5,198 nt of DNA. Source: Mycobacterium sp. Lineage in GTDB: Bacteria; Actinomycetota; Actinomycetes; Mycobacteriales; Mycobacteriaceae. Of this stretch, positions 1 to 5,198 are shown piece after piece (the first letter of the stretch is position 1; every line of letters begins with the position of its first letter). A program made the translations under genes and the position numbers. The stretch is taken from contig JAHBAP020000310.1 in the NCBI GenBank assembly GCA_018500005.2, forward strand, positions 1-5,198. Direction: 5' to 3'. The notes under the pieces are model-generated. The model was not told where the DNA came from, made no database searches, and saw nothing but the letters and a program-made list of their open reading frames with translations.

Positions 1-1898
1 AAACCGAACATCGAATAGAAGATGTAAACGGGGATCATCGGTTCGTTGTGCGTCGAGTACGACGTCCCGACCGCGGTGAACGACGCGCACGAGCCGGCCT
101 CGTTGATGCCCTCGTGCAGGATCTGGCCGGCCGGATCCTCTTTGTAGGCCAGCATCAGCTGGGCGTCGACGGCGGTGTACAGCTGGCCGTTGCGGTTGTA
201 GATCTTCAGCGTCGGGAACCACGAGTCCATCCCGAAGGTGCGGGCCTCGTCGGGGATGATCGGCACGATCCGCTTGCCCACCGCGTTCTCCCCGGTTTCG
301 CGCAGCAGTTCCTTGAACACCCGGACGGCCGCCATCGTGGTGGCCACCGCCTGGTTGCCGGAGCCGCCCTTGAGGGGCTTGTAGACGTCGCGGGCGGGCA
401 GTGTCAGAGCGCGGGAGGAGTTGCGCCGCTGCGGCACGAACCCGCCCAGGGCGGTGCGGCGGTCCAGCAGGTAGCGGATCTCCGGCGCCTCCGGGCCGGG
501 GTGGTAGTACGGCGGCAGGTAGGGGTTATTTTCCAGCTGTTCATCGGTGATCGGGATGCGGATCGCATCACGGAAGTCCTTAAGGTCTTGTAGCGCAAGC
601 TTTTTCATCTGGTGGGTGGCGTTGCGTCCCTGGAAGTGTGCCCCCAGGGTGTAGCCCTTGATGGTCTTGGCGAGGATCACCGTCGGCTGGCCCTTGTGCT
701 CCATCGCCGCCCGGTAGGCGGCATAAACCTTGCGGTAGTCGTGGCCGCCGCGCTTGAGGTTCCAGATGTCCGCGTCGCTGAGGTTCTGCACCAGGGCCTT
801 GGTGCGCGGGTCGCGGCCGAAGAAGTGTTCCCGGACATAGGCGCCGTTGTTCGCGCGGTAGGTCTGGTAATCGCCATCGGGCGTCGTGTTCATCAGGTTC
901 ACCAGAGCGCCGCCGGAGTCGGCGTGCAGCAGGGCGTCCCACTCGCGGCCCCACACCACCTTGATGACGTTCCAGCCGGCACCCCGGAAGAAGGACTCCA
1001 GTTCCTGGATGATCTTGCCGTTGCCCCGGACCGGGCCGTCGAGGCGTTGCAGGTTGCAGTTGACCACGAAGGTCAGGTTGTCCAAGCCCTCCAGCGCGGC
1101 CATGTGGGACAGGCCGCGGCTCTCCGGTTCGTCCATCTCACCGTCGCCGAGGAACGCCCAGACGTGCTGATCGGAGGTGTCCTTGATGCCGCGGTCATGC
1201 AGGTAGTGGTTGAACCGGGCCTGGTAGATGGCGTTCATCGGGCCCAGCCCCATCGACACGGTGGGGAACTCCCAGAAGTCGGGCATGAGCCGCGGGTGCG
1301 GGTAGGACGGCAGACCACCGCCGGGATGGCTGTGCTCCTGCCGGAACCCGTCGAGTTGGTCCTCGGTGAGCCGTCCTTCCAGGAAGGCGCGGGCGTAGAT
1401 GCCGGGGGCGGCGTGGCCCTGGATGTACACCTGATCGCCGCCGCCGGGGTGGGACTTGCCGCGGAAGAAGTGGTTGAAGCCGACTTCGTAGAGCGCCGCC
1501 GAGGACGCGTAGGTGGAGATGTGCCCGCCCACGCCGACACCCGGACGCTGGGCGCGGTGCACCATGATCGCTGCGTTCCAACGGATCCAGCGGCGGTACC
1601 TGCGTTCGACGTCCTCGTCGCCGGGGAACCAGGGTTCCAGGTCGGTCGGAATGGTGTTGACGTAGTCGGTCGAGGTCAGGGCCGGGATCGCGACTCGCTG
1701 CTCGCCGGCGCGCTCGAGCAGGCGCAGCATCAGGTAGCGCGCCCGGCCCGGGCCGGACCGGGCCAATAGATCGTCGAACGACTCGAGCCACTCCGAGGTT
1801 TCGTCGGCGTCGATGTCGGGCAGGTAGGAAGCGACACCCTCGCGGATCACCCGAACGCGTTCGGATTGGTTCGGGCTGCCGGGCAACTGGGTGGTCAA
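1..1898 (-). CDS. aceE: Pyruvate dehydrogenase E1 component AceE, homodimeric type (3' end beyond window)
   Basis: Thiamine-diphosphate-dependent E1 of the pyruvate dehydrogenase complex: it decarboxylates pyruvate and passes the acetyl group to the lipoyl E2 in the cytoplasm. Seen here are 632 N-terminal codons of a family of about 900 residues; the C-terminal third lies left of the window. The ThDP/Mg motif starts [10 protein letters not shown] at G251–D252 and closes with N280-C-N282, the same 30-residue Asp-to-Asn spacing as E. coli AceE. By my alignment with the E. coli enzyme, active-site histidines are H126 (GGH), H162 (QGH) and H429 (ATHQMKK), and the catalytic glutamate is E596 in EGINEAG. 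The start is a TTG at 1898–1896, chosen because GAGGAG (1909–1904) lies 5 nt upstream and translation gives [11 protein letters not shown], followed by family-conserved sequence ([16 protein letters not shown]). It is divergent from the lipoprotein gene. No frameshift is seen. Product assignment is near certain. Confidence 0.97.
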   Translation of the reverse strand, partial: MTTQLPGSPNQSERVRVIREGVASYLPDIDADETSEWLESFDDLLARSGPGRARYLMLRLLERAGEQRVAIPALTSTDYVNTIPTDLEPWFPGDEDVERRYRRWIRWNAAIMVHRAQRPGVGVGGHISTYASSAALYEVGFNHFFRGKSHPGGGDQVYIQGHAAPGIYARAFLEGRLTEDQLDGFRQEHSHPGGGLPSYPHPRLMPDFWEFPTVSMGLGPMNAIYQARFNHYLHDRGIKDTSDQHVWAFLGDGEMDEPESRGLSHMAALEGLDNLTFVVNCNLQRLDGPVRGNGKIIQELESFFRGAGWNVIKVVWGREWDALLHADSGGALVNLMNTTPDGDYQTYRANNGAYVREHFFGRDPRTKALVQNLSDADIWNLKRGGHDYRKVYAAYRAAMEHKGQPTVILAKTIKGYTLGAHFQGRNATHQMKKLALQDLKDFRDAIRIPITDEQLENNPYLPPYYHPGPEAPEIRYLLDRRTALGGFVPQRRNSSRALTLPARDVYKPLKGGSGNQAVATTMAAVRVFKELLRETGENAVGKRIVPIIPDEARTFGMDSWFPTLKIYNRNGQLYTAVDAQLMLAYKEDPAGQILHEGINEAGSCASFTAVGTSYSTHNEPMIPVYIFYSMFG

Positions 1899-1955
1899 TT
1901 CCGCTCCTCGCTGGCTTGAGCAGTCGATGGGGACGGGGTCTATGGTGCCGCAATC

Positions 1956-1971
1956 GCGCCGTTGACGGCGC
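1956..1971. repeat. Inverted repeat in the aceE/lipoprotein divergent spacer
   Basis: GCGCCG (1956–1961) and CGGCGC (1966–1971) form a perfect 6-bp inverted repeat with a TTGA spacer. It ends 58 nt upstream of the aceE TTG start and 72 nt upstream of the lipoprotein GTG. It could be a regulator site or a hairpin in an aceE leader. No convincing -35/-10 pair for aceE was found nearby, so its role is unassigned, and chance is possible in GC-rich DNA. Confidence 0.4.
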
Positions 1972-2029
1972 AGAGTGCGGCAAGGCCGTTGAGATTCGTG
2001 CCACACGCGATTACCGCCGCCCACCCGGG

Positions 2030-2044
2030 TAACGTCTGTCTCCG
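2030..2044 (+). promoter_or_regulatory. Possible -10 element of a leaderless transcript
   Basis: TAACGT at 2030–2035 fits the mycobacterial TANNNT -10 consensus and stands 8 nt before the GTG at 2044. No purine-rich Shine-Dalgarno lies in the 15 nt before that GTG. Together these suggest transcription may begin at or just before the start codon, as is common for leaderless mycobacterial genes. I see no good -35, and the spacing is at the long end, so this is an inference. Confidence 0.35.
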
Positions 2045-2616
2045 TGCATTCCCCAGCGCTGAGCGGAACCGCGCTTCGATCGCTGATCGCCGGATTGCTG
2101 GCCGGTGGTGTGACGATCGCGGCTGTCGGCTGTACCGCGACCACCGGCGGCGACCCGACGGCCAACTCCGCCGAGGCCCCGGCCTACCGCACCTCGATGT
2201 CGGCGTCCTCGTCATCCTCGGTCGCCAGTTCCAGGGCCCGGGAGTCGGAACGCCAGGCCGCGATGACTACCAAGGCGGTCCACTCGAGCTGCGAAACATT
2301 GTCGACGACCAGTGCCGATGCCATCGACGCGGTCAACGCCTACGTCGGCGCCTTCAACGCCGAGGGCGCGGAGACCGAGGCCACCGAGGGTCCGGCCATC
2401 GACGCACTCGATCAGAGCGCCGACGCGGTGGAGGGGAGCATCACCGATATCGTGCCCGACGACATAAAAGCCGCCTTCATGCAGTGGGTTGACGGTGCGC
2501 GGGCGACCGCCGATGCGATCACCCGCAAGGCCTCGCCATCGGAGTTCAACGAGATCATCAACGATCTGAACGCCGCCCGTTCGGATGTGCTTGGCCTCTG
2601 CGACGCCACCTACTGA
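2044..2616 (+). CDS. Putative secreted lipoprotein of unknown function
   Basis: A 190-residue protein starting with GTG. Residues 1–29 look like a type II signal peptide: a short N-region with R12, a hydrophobic stretch from about L14 to V28, then AAVGC with the candidate lipidated Cys30. The -3 position is Ala rather than Leu, so the lipobox is acceptable but not ideal. A Ser-rich, low-complexity linker (about 51–63) follows, then a predicted mainly helical domain (about 65–186) rich in Ala, Asp and Glu. Two further cysteines, C83 and C186, sit near the two ends of that domain and could form an extracytoplasmic disulfide. The protein would sit on the outer face of the cytoplasmic membrane. 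I recognise no enzymatic motif. By position next to aceE and ahpE it is probably the counterpart of M. tuberculosis Rv2240c (recalled synteny, not checked). It is divergent from aceE, with 60 nt before the next gene on the same strand. Confidence 0.82.
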   Translation: MHSPALSGTALRSLIAGLLAGGVTIAAVGCTATTGGDPTANSAEAPAYRTSMSASSSSSVASSRARESERQAAMTTKAVHSSCETLSTTSADAIDAVNAYVGAFNAEGAETEATEGPAIDALDQSADAVEGSITDIVPDDIKAAFMQWVDGARATADAITRKASPSEFNEIINDLNAARSDVLGLCDATY

Positions 2617-2623
2617 CACTCAT

Positions 2624-2642
2624 GTGCGACGATAGGTCGCAC
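2624..2642. repeat. Perfect 7-bp inverted repeat between lipoprotein and DUF3052 genes
   Basis: GTGCGAC (2624–2630) and GTCGCAC (2636–2642) are exact reverse complements with a GATAG spacer. As RNA this is a stable 7-bp hairpin 8 nt after the lipoprotein stop, but no T-run follows, so it is at best an atypical terminator. It could also be an operator or leader element for the DUF3052–ahpE pair, because the same TGCGAC core recurs around the next start codon. Confidence 0.6.
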
Positions 2643-2660
2643 GACAGCCGGTATCACGCT

Positions 2661-2668
2661 AAAGGAGG
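2661..2668 (+). promoter_or_regulatory. Strong Shine-Dalgarno for the DUF3052 gene
   Basis: AAAGGAGG is nearly a full complement of the 16S rRNA 3' end and lies 8 nt before the GTG at 2677. It fixes the start of the DUF3052 gene at that GTG. A nearer TTG at 2669 is out of frame. Such a strong site suggests high translation of the DUF3052–ahpE message. Confidence 0.85.
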
Positions 2669-2676
2669 TTGCGACG

Positions 2677-3108
2677 GTGGTCGCCGCAGGTGACAGCGGG
2701 CGTAGCTACGCCCAGAGGCTGGGCATCGACCCCAATCGGATCGTCCAGGAGTTGGGCTGGGACGACGACACCGACGACGAGATCCGGGCCGACGTCGAGG
2801 AGGCCTGTGGCAGCGACCTCCTCGATGAGGACGCCGACGAGGTGGTCGACGTGGTGATGCTCTGGTGGCGTGAAGACGACGGGGACCTGGTGGACCGGTT
2901 GATGGACGCCATCGCACCGCTGGCCGAAGATGGAATCATCTGGGTGCTCACGCCCAAGACCGGAAAACCGGGCCACGTGGCGCCGGCCGACATCGCCGAG
3001 GCGGCACCCACAGCCGGGCTCATGCAGACCTCCTCGGCCAATCTCGGGGACTGGATCGGCAGCCGGTTGGTGCAACCGAAGTCGAAAGCAGCCGGGAGGC
3101 GGGTATGA
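2677..3108 (+). CDS. DUF3052 family protein
   Basis: A 143-residue cytoplasmic protein with a GTG start set by a strong ribosome binding site. The N-terminus ([18 protein letters not shown], residues 11–28) is followed by a very acidic stretch (29–58). Then comes a strand-like segment DVVMLWW (58–64), a helix (about 70–83), a strand IIWVLTPK (87–94), and a C-terminal part containing GDWIGSRLV (124–132). The order 'DVV...hydrophobic strand...helix...W-V-x-x-PK' is what I know of DUF3052 proteins. It resembles the second half of a Rossmann/methyltransferase-like fold, but no glycine-rich cofactor loop is visible, so enzymatic activity is not supported. There is a single cysteine (C44). Its stop overlaps the ahpE start (ATGA), implying translational coupling and perhaps a shared task. 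It is likely the counterpart of M. tuberculosis Rv2239c by position. Family call is fairly sure; function is unknown. Confidence 0.88.
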   Translation: MVAAGDSGRSYAQRLGIDPNRIVQELGWDDDTDDEIRADVEEACGSDLLDEDADEVVDVVMLWWREDDGDLVDRLMDAIAPLAEDGIIWVLTPKTGKPGHVAPADIAEAAPTAGLMQTSSANLGDWIGSRLVQPKSKAAGRRV

Positions 3109-3569
3109 CAGTGGCAGTAGGCGCCGAGGCGCCGGATTTCACCCTCAAGGACCAGAACGGCCAGCCGGTCACCCTCAGTGGCTTCCGCGGCAAGAAGAAC
3201 GTGTTGCTGGTTTTCTTCCCGCTGGCGTTCACCGGCATCTGCCAGGGCGAGCTCGACGAGATCCGGGACAACCTGCCCAGCTACGACAATGACGACACCA
3301 CGACGTTGGCCATCTCGGTGGGTCCGTCGCCGACCCACAAGATCTGGGCCACCGAGAGCGGGTTCACCTTCCCGGTGCTGTCCGACTTCTGGCCGCACGG
3401 TGCGGTCGCCCAGGCCTACGGGGTGTTCAATGACGACGCCGGATTCGCCAACCGGGGCACCTTCCTGATCGACCGCGACGGGGTGGTCCGCTTCGCGGAG
3501 TGCAAGCAGCCCGGTGAGGCGCGTGACCAGAAGGTGTGGACCGAGGCGTTGGCTGCGGTCAACGCCTGA
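3105..3569 (+). CDS. ahpE: Peroxiredoxin AhpE (one-cysteine type)
   Basis: A thiol peroxidase of 154 residues that reduces hydroperoxides and peroxynitrite in the cytoplasm. In M. tuberculosis its sulfenic acid form is reduced by mycothiol/mycoredoxin-1. The peroxiredoxin active-site motif P39-xxx-T43-xx-C46 is intact ([13 protein letters not shown]), making C46 the peroxidatic cysteine, and the partner arginine is R117 (ANRGTF). The thioredoxin-fold start ([11 protein letters not shown]) and the [12 protein letters not shown] and [16 protein letters not shown] blocks match mycobacterial AhpE closely over the full length. A second cysteine, C133 (FAECKQPGE), stands where I recall Met in the M. 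tuberculosis protein. The ATG at 3105 overlaps the DUF3052 stop by ATGA and has its own GGGAGG (3094–3099) 5 nt upstream. The gene is followed by tRNA-Val on the same strand. Confidence 0.96.
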   Translation: MTVAVGAEAPDFTLKDQNGQPVTLSGFRGKKNVLLVFFPLAFTGICQGELDEIRDNLPSYDNDDTTTLAISVGPSPTHKIWATESGFTFPVLSDFWPHGAVAQAYGVFNDDAGFANRGTFLIDRDGVVRFAECKQPGEARDQKVWTEALAAVNA

Positions 3570-3577
3570 GGTAGCCT
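3549..3577 (+). promoter_or_regulatory. Candidate promoter for tRNA-Val inside the 3' end of ahpE
   Basis: TTGGCT (3549–3554), a 17-nt spacer and TAGCCT (3572–3577) form a plausible SigA-type pair; the -10 fits TANNNT. Initiation would fall near 3584, giving a pre-tRNA with a leader of about 28 nt. The -35 lies in the last ahpE codons. Both hexamers are imperfect, so this rests on spacing and position. Confidence 0.45.
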
Positions 3578-3584
3578 GCGCGGG

Positions 3585-3606
3585 CACGGGATTGATCGGT
3601 CCCGTG
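3585..3606. repeat. Inverted repeat between ahpE and tRNA-Val
   Basis: CACGGGA (3585–3591) and TCCCGTG (3600–3606) pair perfectly over 7 bp around an 8-nt loop. It lies 15 nt after the ahpE stop and 5 nt before the tRNA. No T-run follows. It may be an attenuating terminator for the ahpE message, or a 5' hairpin on the pre-tRNA removed by RNase P. The predicted start near 3584 favours the second reading. Confidence 0.55.
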
Positions 3607-3611
3607 ATCTC

Positions 3612-3686
3612 GGGCGTGTAGCTCAGTGGTAGAGCTCTGGTTTTACACACCAGCGGTCGGGGGTTCGAAACCCTCCGCGCCCACCA
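3612..3686 (+). tRNA. tRNA-Val (anticodon UAC), CCA encoded
   Basis: A full cloverleaf folds by eye. The acceptor GGGCGTG (3612–3618) pairs with CGCGCCC (3676–3682) with one G-U. The D arm is GCTC/GAGC (3621–3624, 3632–3635) with loop AGTGGTA. The anticodon stem is CTGGT/ACCAG (3637–3641, 3649–3653) with loop TTTACAC, giving anticodon TAC at 3644–3646. The variable loop has 5 nt. The T arm is GGGGG/CCCTC (3659–3663, 3671–3675) with loop TTCGAAA. Discriminator A3683 is followed by a genome-encoded CCA (3684–3686). The anticodon UAC reads GUA and, by wobble, other valine codons. Confidence 0.98.
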
Positions 3687-3701
3687 GTTCAGCAGGGGTT
3701 T

Positions 3702-3724
3702 TTGGGGTGTTCTGCCCCGATTTT
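3702..3724 (+). terminator. Intrinsic terminator of tRNA-Val
   Basis: TTGGGG (3702–3707) pairs with CCCCGA (3715–3720), with four G-C pairs, one U-G and one U-A, around a 7-nt loop, and is followed by TTTT (3721–3724). It starts 15 nt after the CCA end. The stem is short but the T-run is rare in this GC-rich sequence, which supports the call. Confidence 0.65.
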
Positions 3725-3726
3725 GC

Positions 3727-3746
3727 CCGCTTCTTCCCCGAAGCGG
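3727..3746. repeat. Perfect 7-bp hairpin between convergent tRNA-Val and DUF4333 genes
   Basis: CCGCTTC (3727–3733) and GAAGCGG (3740–3746) are exact reverse complements with a TTCCCC loop. It directly follows the tRNA terminator. Together they look like a backed-up termination zone between convergent genes. Neither strand has a T-run after this second stem, so it would act without one, if at all. Confidence 0.5.
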
Positions 3747-3780
3747 ATCGGGCCGGCGGGGTTCGCGAGACCCGAACGGC

Positions 3781-3805
3781 TTAAACCTGAAGGATTTCAA
3801 TCAGG
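3781..3805 (-). terminator. Weak candidate terminator for the DUF4333 gene
   Basis: Read on the minus strand, CCTGA (3805–3801) pairs with TCAGG (3790–3786) around a 10-nt loop and is followed by TTTAA (3785–3781). It lies 49 nt past the DUF4333 stop. The stem is only 5 bp, extendable by weak pairs, so this is a low-confidence call. Confidence 0.25.
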
Positions 3806-3854
3806 CTGGCGCGAACCTGCTGGAGCTATCCTTACCGGCTGTTCCCGCTCCCCG

Positions 3855-4268
3855 CTACCCCGGCAGCTTCTCACCCAACTCAAACCTCCAGTTGGCATCG
3901 GTGGGCGATTGGACCTCGGTGATGGTGATGGCCAGGCGGAACTCCTGACCGGAGCGTCGCAGCACGCAATCCTCGGATGCGCCGACCTTGGCCGGTAGCC
4001 CACTCGGGCAGGTGACCCGAACGGGCGGGCCGGGAAACTTCATACGCAACTCTTGACTGGTGATCTGCTCAAGGTCGGTGCGAGATATACCGGTCGAAGC
4101 CTTCTCGCTTGGCGGAGCTTGCTCGACATGACGGGGTTTCACCCACAGCGTCACGGCAGCGATCACTGCGGCCACAGCAATCACGGACACCAACGCCAAC
4201 GCCCAGCGCAGACCCTTGGTGGAGTCCGGGTAGCTGGACCTGTACTCGTCCCGCGGCCCCATTGTCAT
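3855..4268 (-). CDS. Membrane-anchored DUF4333 domain protein
   Basis: A small envelope protein of 137 residues from the start chosen here. Counting from the longest frame (ATG at 4274, 139 residues), a short cytoplasmic N-terminus is followed by one transmembrane helix, W24–V45 (ALALVSVIAVAAVIAAVTLW). A linker and an extracytoplasmic domain of about 75 residues follow. That domain carries the DUF4333 pattern V-x-C-P...LPAKVG...C, with C89 and C103 likely to form a disulfide. DUF4333 domains are frequent in mycobacteria as small secreted, lipidated or membrane-tethered proteins; no activity is known to me. The start is uncertain. AGGA (4280–4277) is only 2 nt from the ATG at 4274, but 5 nt from a GTG at 4271 and 8 nt from the ATG at 4268, so the last is preferred. 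The gene converges with tRNA-Val and diverges from the TetR gene. Confidence 0.85.
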   Translation of the reverse strand: MTMGPRDEYRSSYPDSTKGLRWALALVSVIAVAAVIAAVTLWVKPRHVEQAPPSEKASTGISRTDLEQITSQELRMKFPGPPVRVTCPSGLPAKVGASEDCVLRRSGQEFRLAITITEVQSPTDANWRFELGEKLPG

Positions 4269-4385
4269 CACCATGATCCTAGGCGGGGGACCGGCATTAC
4301 GTGGTGGGGAGGCGATCCCGTTTGCGGCTTAGACGGGCATGCCTCGGTGCCTGCGCCGCAGTGCTGCCAACGACGGTGGTTCGGC

Positions 4386-4413
4386 TTGCGGAAGGCAGTG
4401 GCTGGGGAATAAT
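4386..4413 (+). promoter_or_regulatory. Candidate promoter of the TetR-family gene
   Basis: TTGCGG (4386–4391), a 16-nt spacer and AATAAT (4408–4413) resemble a SigA promoter; the -10 differs from TATAAT at one base and stands out as AT-rich here. A start near 4420 would give a leader of about 32 nt before the ATG at 4452. An inverted repeat overlaps the expected start site. Confidence 0.45.
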
Positions 4414-4414
4414 T

Positions 4415-4441
4415 GCCCGAACGATGCGGTCGGCTTCGGGC
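4415..4441. promoter_or_regulatory. 27-bp inverted repeat, possible TetR operator
   Basis: GCCCGAA (4415–4421) and TTCGGGC (4435–4441) are exact reverse complements separated by 13 nt, giving a 27-bp dyad. It starts 1 nt after the candidate -10 and ends 10 nt before the TetR start codon. Size and position suit an autoregulatory operator of a TetR dimer. A leader RNA hairpin is the alternative. Confidence 0.45.
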
Positions 4442-4451
4442 GGCTAGGGGG

Positions 4452-5198
4452 ATGATGAGCGACCTCGATGGCTTGCCGGTTGAAGTGAAGGACCGTGTCT
4501 TCGAAGCGGTCCAGGCCGAGTTGCGGGTCACCGGACTCGACCGGTTCAGTATCGACGGTGTCGCCCGCCGCGCGGGAGTCGATCCTGGTCTCATCCGCCG
4601 GCAGTGGCCCGACCGCCGGGTACTGATCATGGACGTCATGCTGGCCCGGACCAGATCCTCGAAGTGGAACCCGGATACTGGAAGTCTCTACTCCGACCTC
4701 GACGCGATCGCCGCACTCGCCGTGGAGAACTCCCAGAGCGAGGCCGGTCGGGCACTATTCCGTCGCGTGCTGCCTGGCGGCGGTGACGTGGATTTCGCCG
4801 AGATCGGCGCTGATCTGTGGACGGCGCGTTTCCGTGACGCTGCCAAGGTCTTGCAGCGGGCCGCCGATCGGGGCCAGTTGCGCGACGGCGTCGTACCCGA
4901 TGAGGCGATCCGGATGTTCGCTGCGGCGTTCTACTACGACGTCGTGTTCAACGACTCTCCGGTTCGTCCCGAGTACGTCGACCAGGTTGTCGACATCTTC
5001 CTGCACGGCGTCCTCGGAGCCGCAGGCAGAGACCGCCCCTGGCCGGAGGTCGAGTCCATGCCGCGGCCTCCCGAATTCGCCGACCCGACTGTCCCGGCCC
5101 ATCAGCCCGTCGCCGGGGCCCGCCGTGCCGCCGTTCTCATGCGCGTGCGGGCCGCCGCGCCCCCGGGCCCGGTCGTACTGCTCGAAGCGGGTCGCGAC
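4452..5198 (+). CDS. TetR/AcrR-family transcriptional regulator with extended C-terminus (3' end beyond window)
   Basis: The frame stays open for 249 codons to the window edge. Residues about 11–58 form the TetR DNA-binding domain: helix 1 (VKDRVFEAVQAEL), then FSIDGVARRAGVDPGLIRRQWPDR (32–55), matching the usual 'T-x-x-x-VA-x-x-AGV-s-x-x-xIYR-x-wp-s-K' helix-turn-helix. The conserved Tyr and Lys are replaced by Arg. Residues about 60–190 look like the helical ligand-binding and dimerisation domain, ending DIFLHGVLG. Most TetR proteins stop near 190–210, but this one continues through a Pro-rich linker (about 195–225) into RRAAVLMRVRAAAPPG and GPVVLLEAGRD, suggesting a second domain that I cannot identify. 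AGGGGG (4446–4451) abuts the ATG at 4452, so the adjacent in-frame ATG at 4455 may be the real start. A TTG at 4413 is a less likely in-frame alternative. Targets are unknown. Confidence 0.85.
   Translation, partial: MMSDLDGLPVEVKDRVFEAVQAELRVTGLDRFSIDGVARRAGVDPGLIRRQWPDRRVLIMDVMLARTRSSKWNPDTGSLYSDLDAIAALAVENSQSEAGRALFRRVLPGGGDVDFAEIGADLWTARFRDAAKVLQRAADRGQLRDGVVPDEAIRMFAAAFYYDVVFNDSPVRPEYVDQVVDIFLHGVLGAAGRDRPWPEVESMPRPPEFADPTVPAHQPVAGARRAAVLMRVRAAAPPGPVVLLEAGRD

Noticed and set aside
1741..1763. GGCCCGGGCC-type palindromic GC tract
   Set aside because: It lies within aceE coding sequence and is explained by Gly/Pro/Arg codons (SGPGRAR) in a high-GC gene.
612..1769. A 385-residue plus-strand open frame
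   Set aside because: It is antisense to aceE, whose translation matches the family along the whole stretch. Long antisense frames are expected in GC-rich coding DNA. The same applies to the plus frame at 48–593.
1195..2004. A 269-residue minus-strand open frame
   Set aside because: It is an alternative reading frame of aceE, very rich in Arg and Pro, and gives no recognisable protein.
2212..2619. A 135-residue minus-strand open frame
   Set aside because: It is antisense to the lipoprotein gene, which has a signal peptide and lipobox; no ribosome binding site or family features are seen here.
2652..2657. TATCAC as a -10 for the DUF3052–ahpE unit
   Set aside because: It lacks the final T of the consensus and has no -35-like sequence at 16–18 nt upstream, so I do not call a promoter there.
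3757..3777. A T-arm-like string (GGGGTTCG...GACCC) downstream of tRNA-Val, considered as a tRNA remnant or attachment-site repeat
   Set aside because: The stem does not pair as a T arm when the 7-nt loop is fixed, it does not repeat the tRNA 3' end, and there is no integrase or phage gene nearby.
2706..3800. A 364-residue minus-strand open frame across DUF3052, ahpE and the tRNA
   Set aside because: Its N-terminal part (ARRVSNPRPLVCKTRALPLSYTP) is the well-known false protein made by translating the antisense strand of a tRNA. The rest is antisense to two genes with clear family matches.
4755..5102. A 115-residue minus-strand open frame
   Set aside because: It is antisense to the TetR-family gene and has no family features of its own.

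Overview
The window is high-GC DNA with GTG and TTG starts and strong G/C at third codon positions. The proteins look mycobacterial: a homodimeric-type AceE, an AhpE-type one-cysteine peroxiredoxin, a DUF3052 protein and a DUF4333 protein. From memory, the block aceE / lipoprotein / DUF3052 / ahpE / tRNA-Val matches the M. tuberculosis Rv2241–Rv2238c neighbourhood. A Mycobacterium or Mycolicibacterium chromosome is the best guess. This looks like a core region, and no mobile element, CRISPR array or integrase is visible.

Layout. (1) 1–1898, minus strand: the N-terminal 632 codons of aceE, the pyruvate dehydrogenase E1 component, running off the left edge. (2) 1899–2043: divergent spacer holding the aceE ribosome binding site, a perfect 6-bp inverted repeat and a possible -10 element for the gene to the right. 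(3) 2044–2616, plus: a small putative lipoprotein, possibly on a leaderless transcript. (4) 2617–2676: short spacer with a perfect inverted repeat and a very strong Shine-Dalgarno. (5) 2677–3569, plus: a DUF3052 gene and ahpE, sharing an ATGA overlap and so probably translationally coupled. (6) 3612–3686, plus: tRNA-Val(UAC) with encoded CCA. A promoter-like pair sits over the end of ahpE, a hairpin lies in the leader, and an intrinsic terminator follows. (7) 3855–4268, minus: a membrane-anchored DUF4333 protein convergent with the tRNA. (8) 4275–4451: divergent spacer with a promoter-like pair and a 27-bp inverted repeat. (9) 4452 to the right edge, plus: a TetR-family regulator with an unusually long C-terminal part and no stop codon inside the window.

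How the genes relate. AceE feeds pyruvate into acetyl-CoA. AhpE removes peroxides (in M. tuberculosis it is recycled by mycothiol/mycoredoxin). The DUF3052 protein is made from the same message as AhpE but has no established role. The lipoprotein and the DUF4333 protein both point to the cell envelope. The TetR gene is divergent from the DUF4333 gene and could regulate itself, its neighbour, or both through the inverted repeat.

I found no clear evidence of a wholly new system. The most interesting points are the repeated TGCGAC half-sites around the DUF3052 start, the extra cysteine in AhpE, the possible TetR operator and the extended TetR C-terminus.
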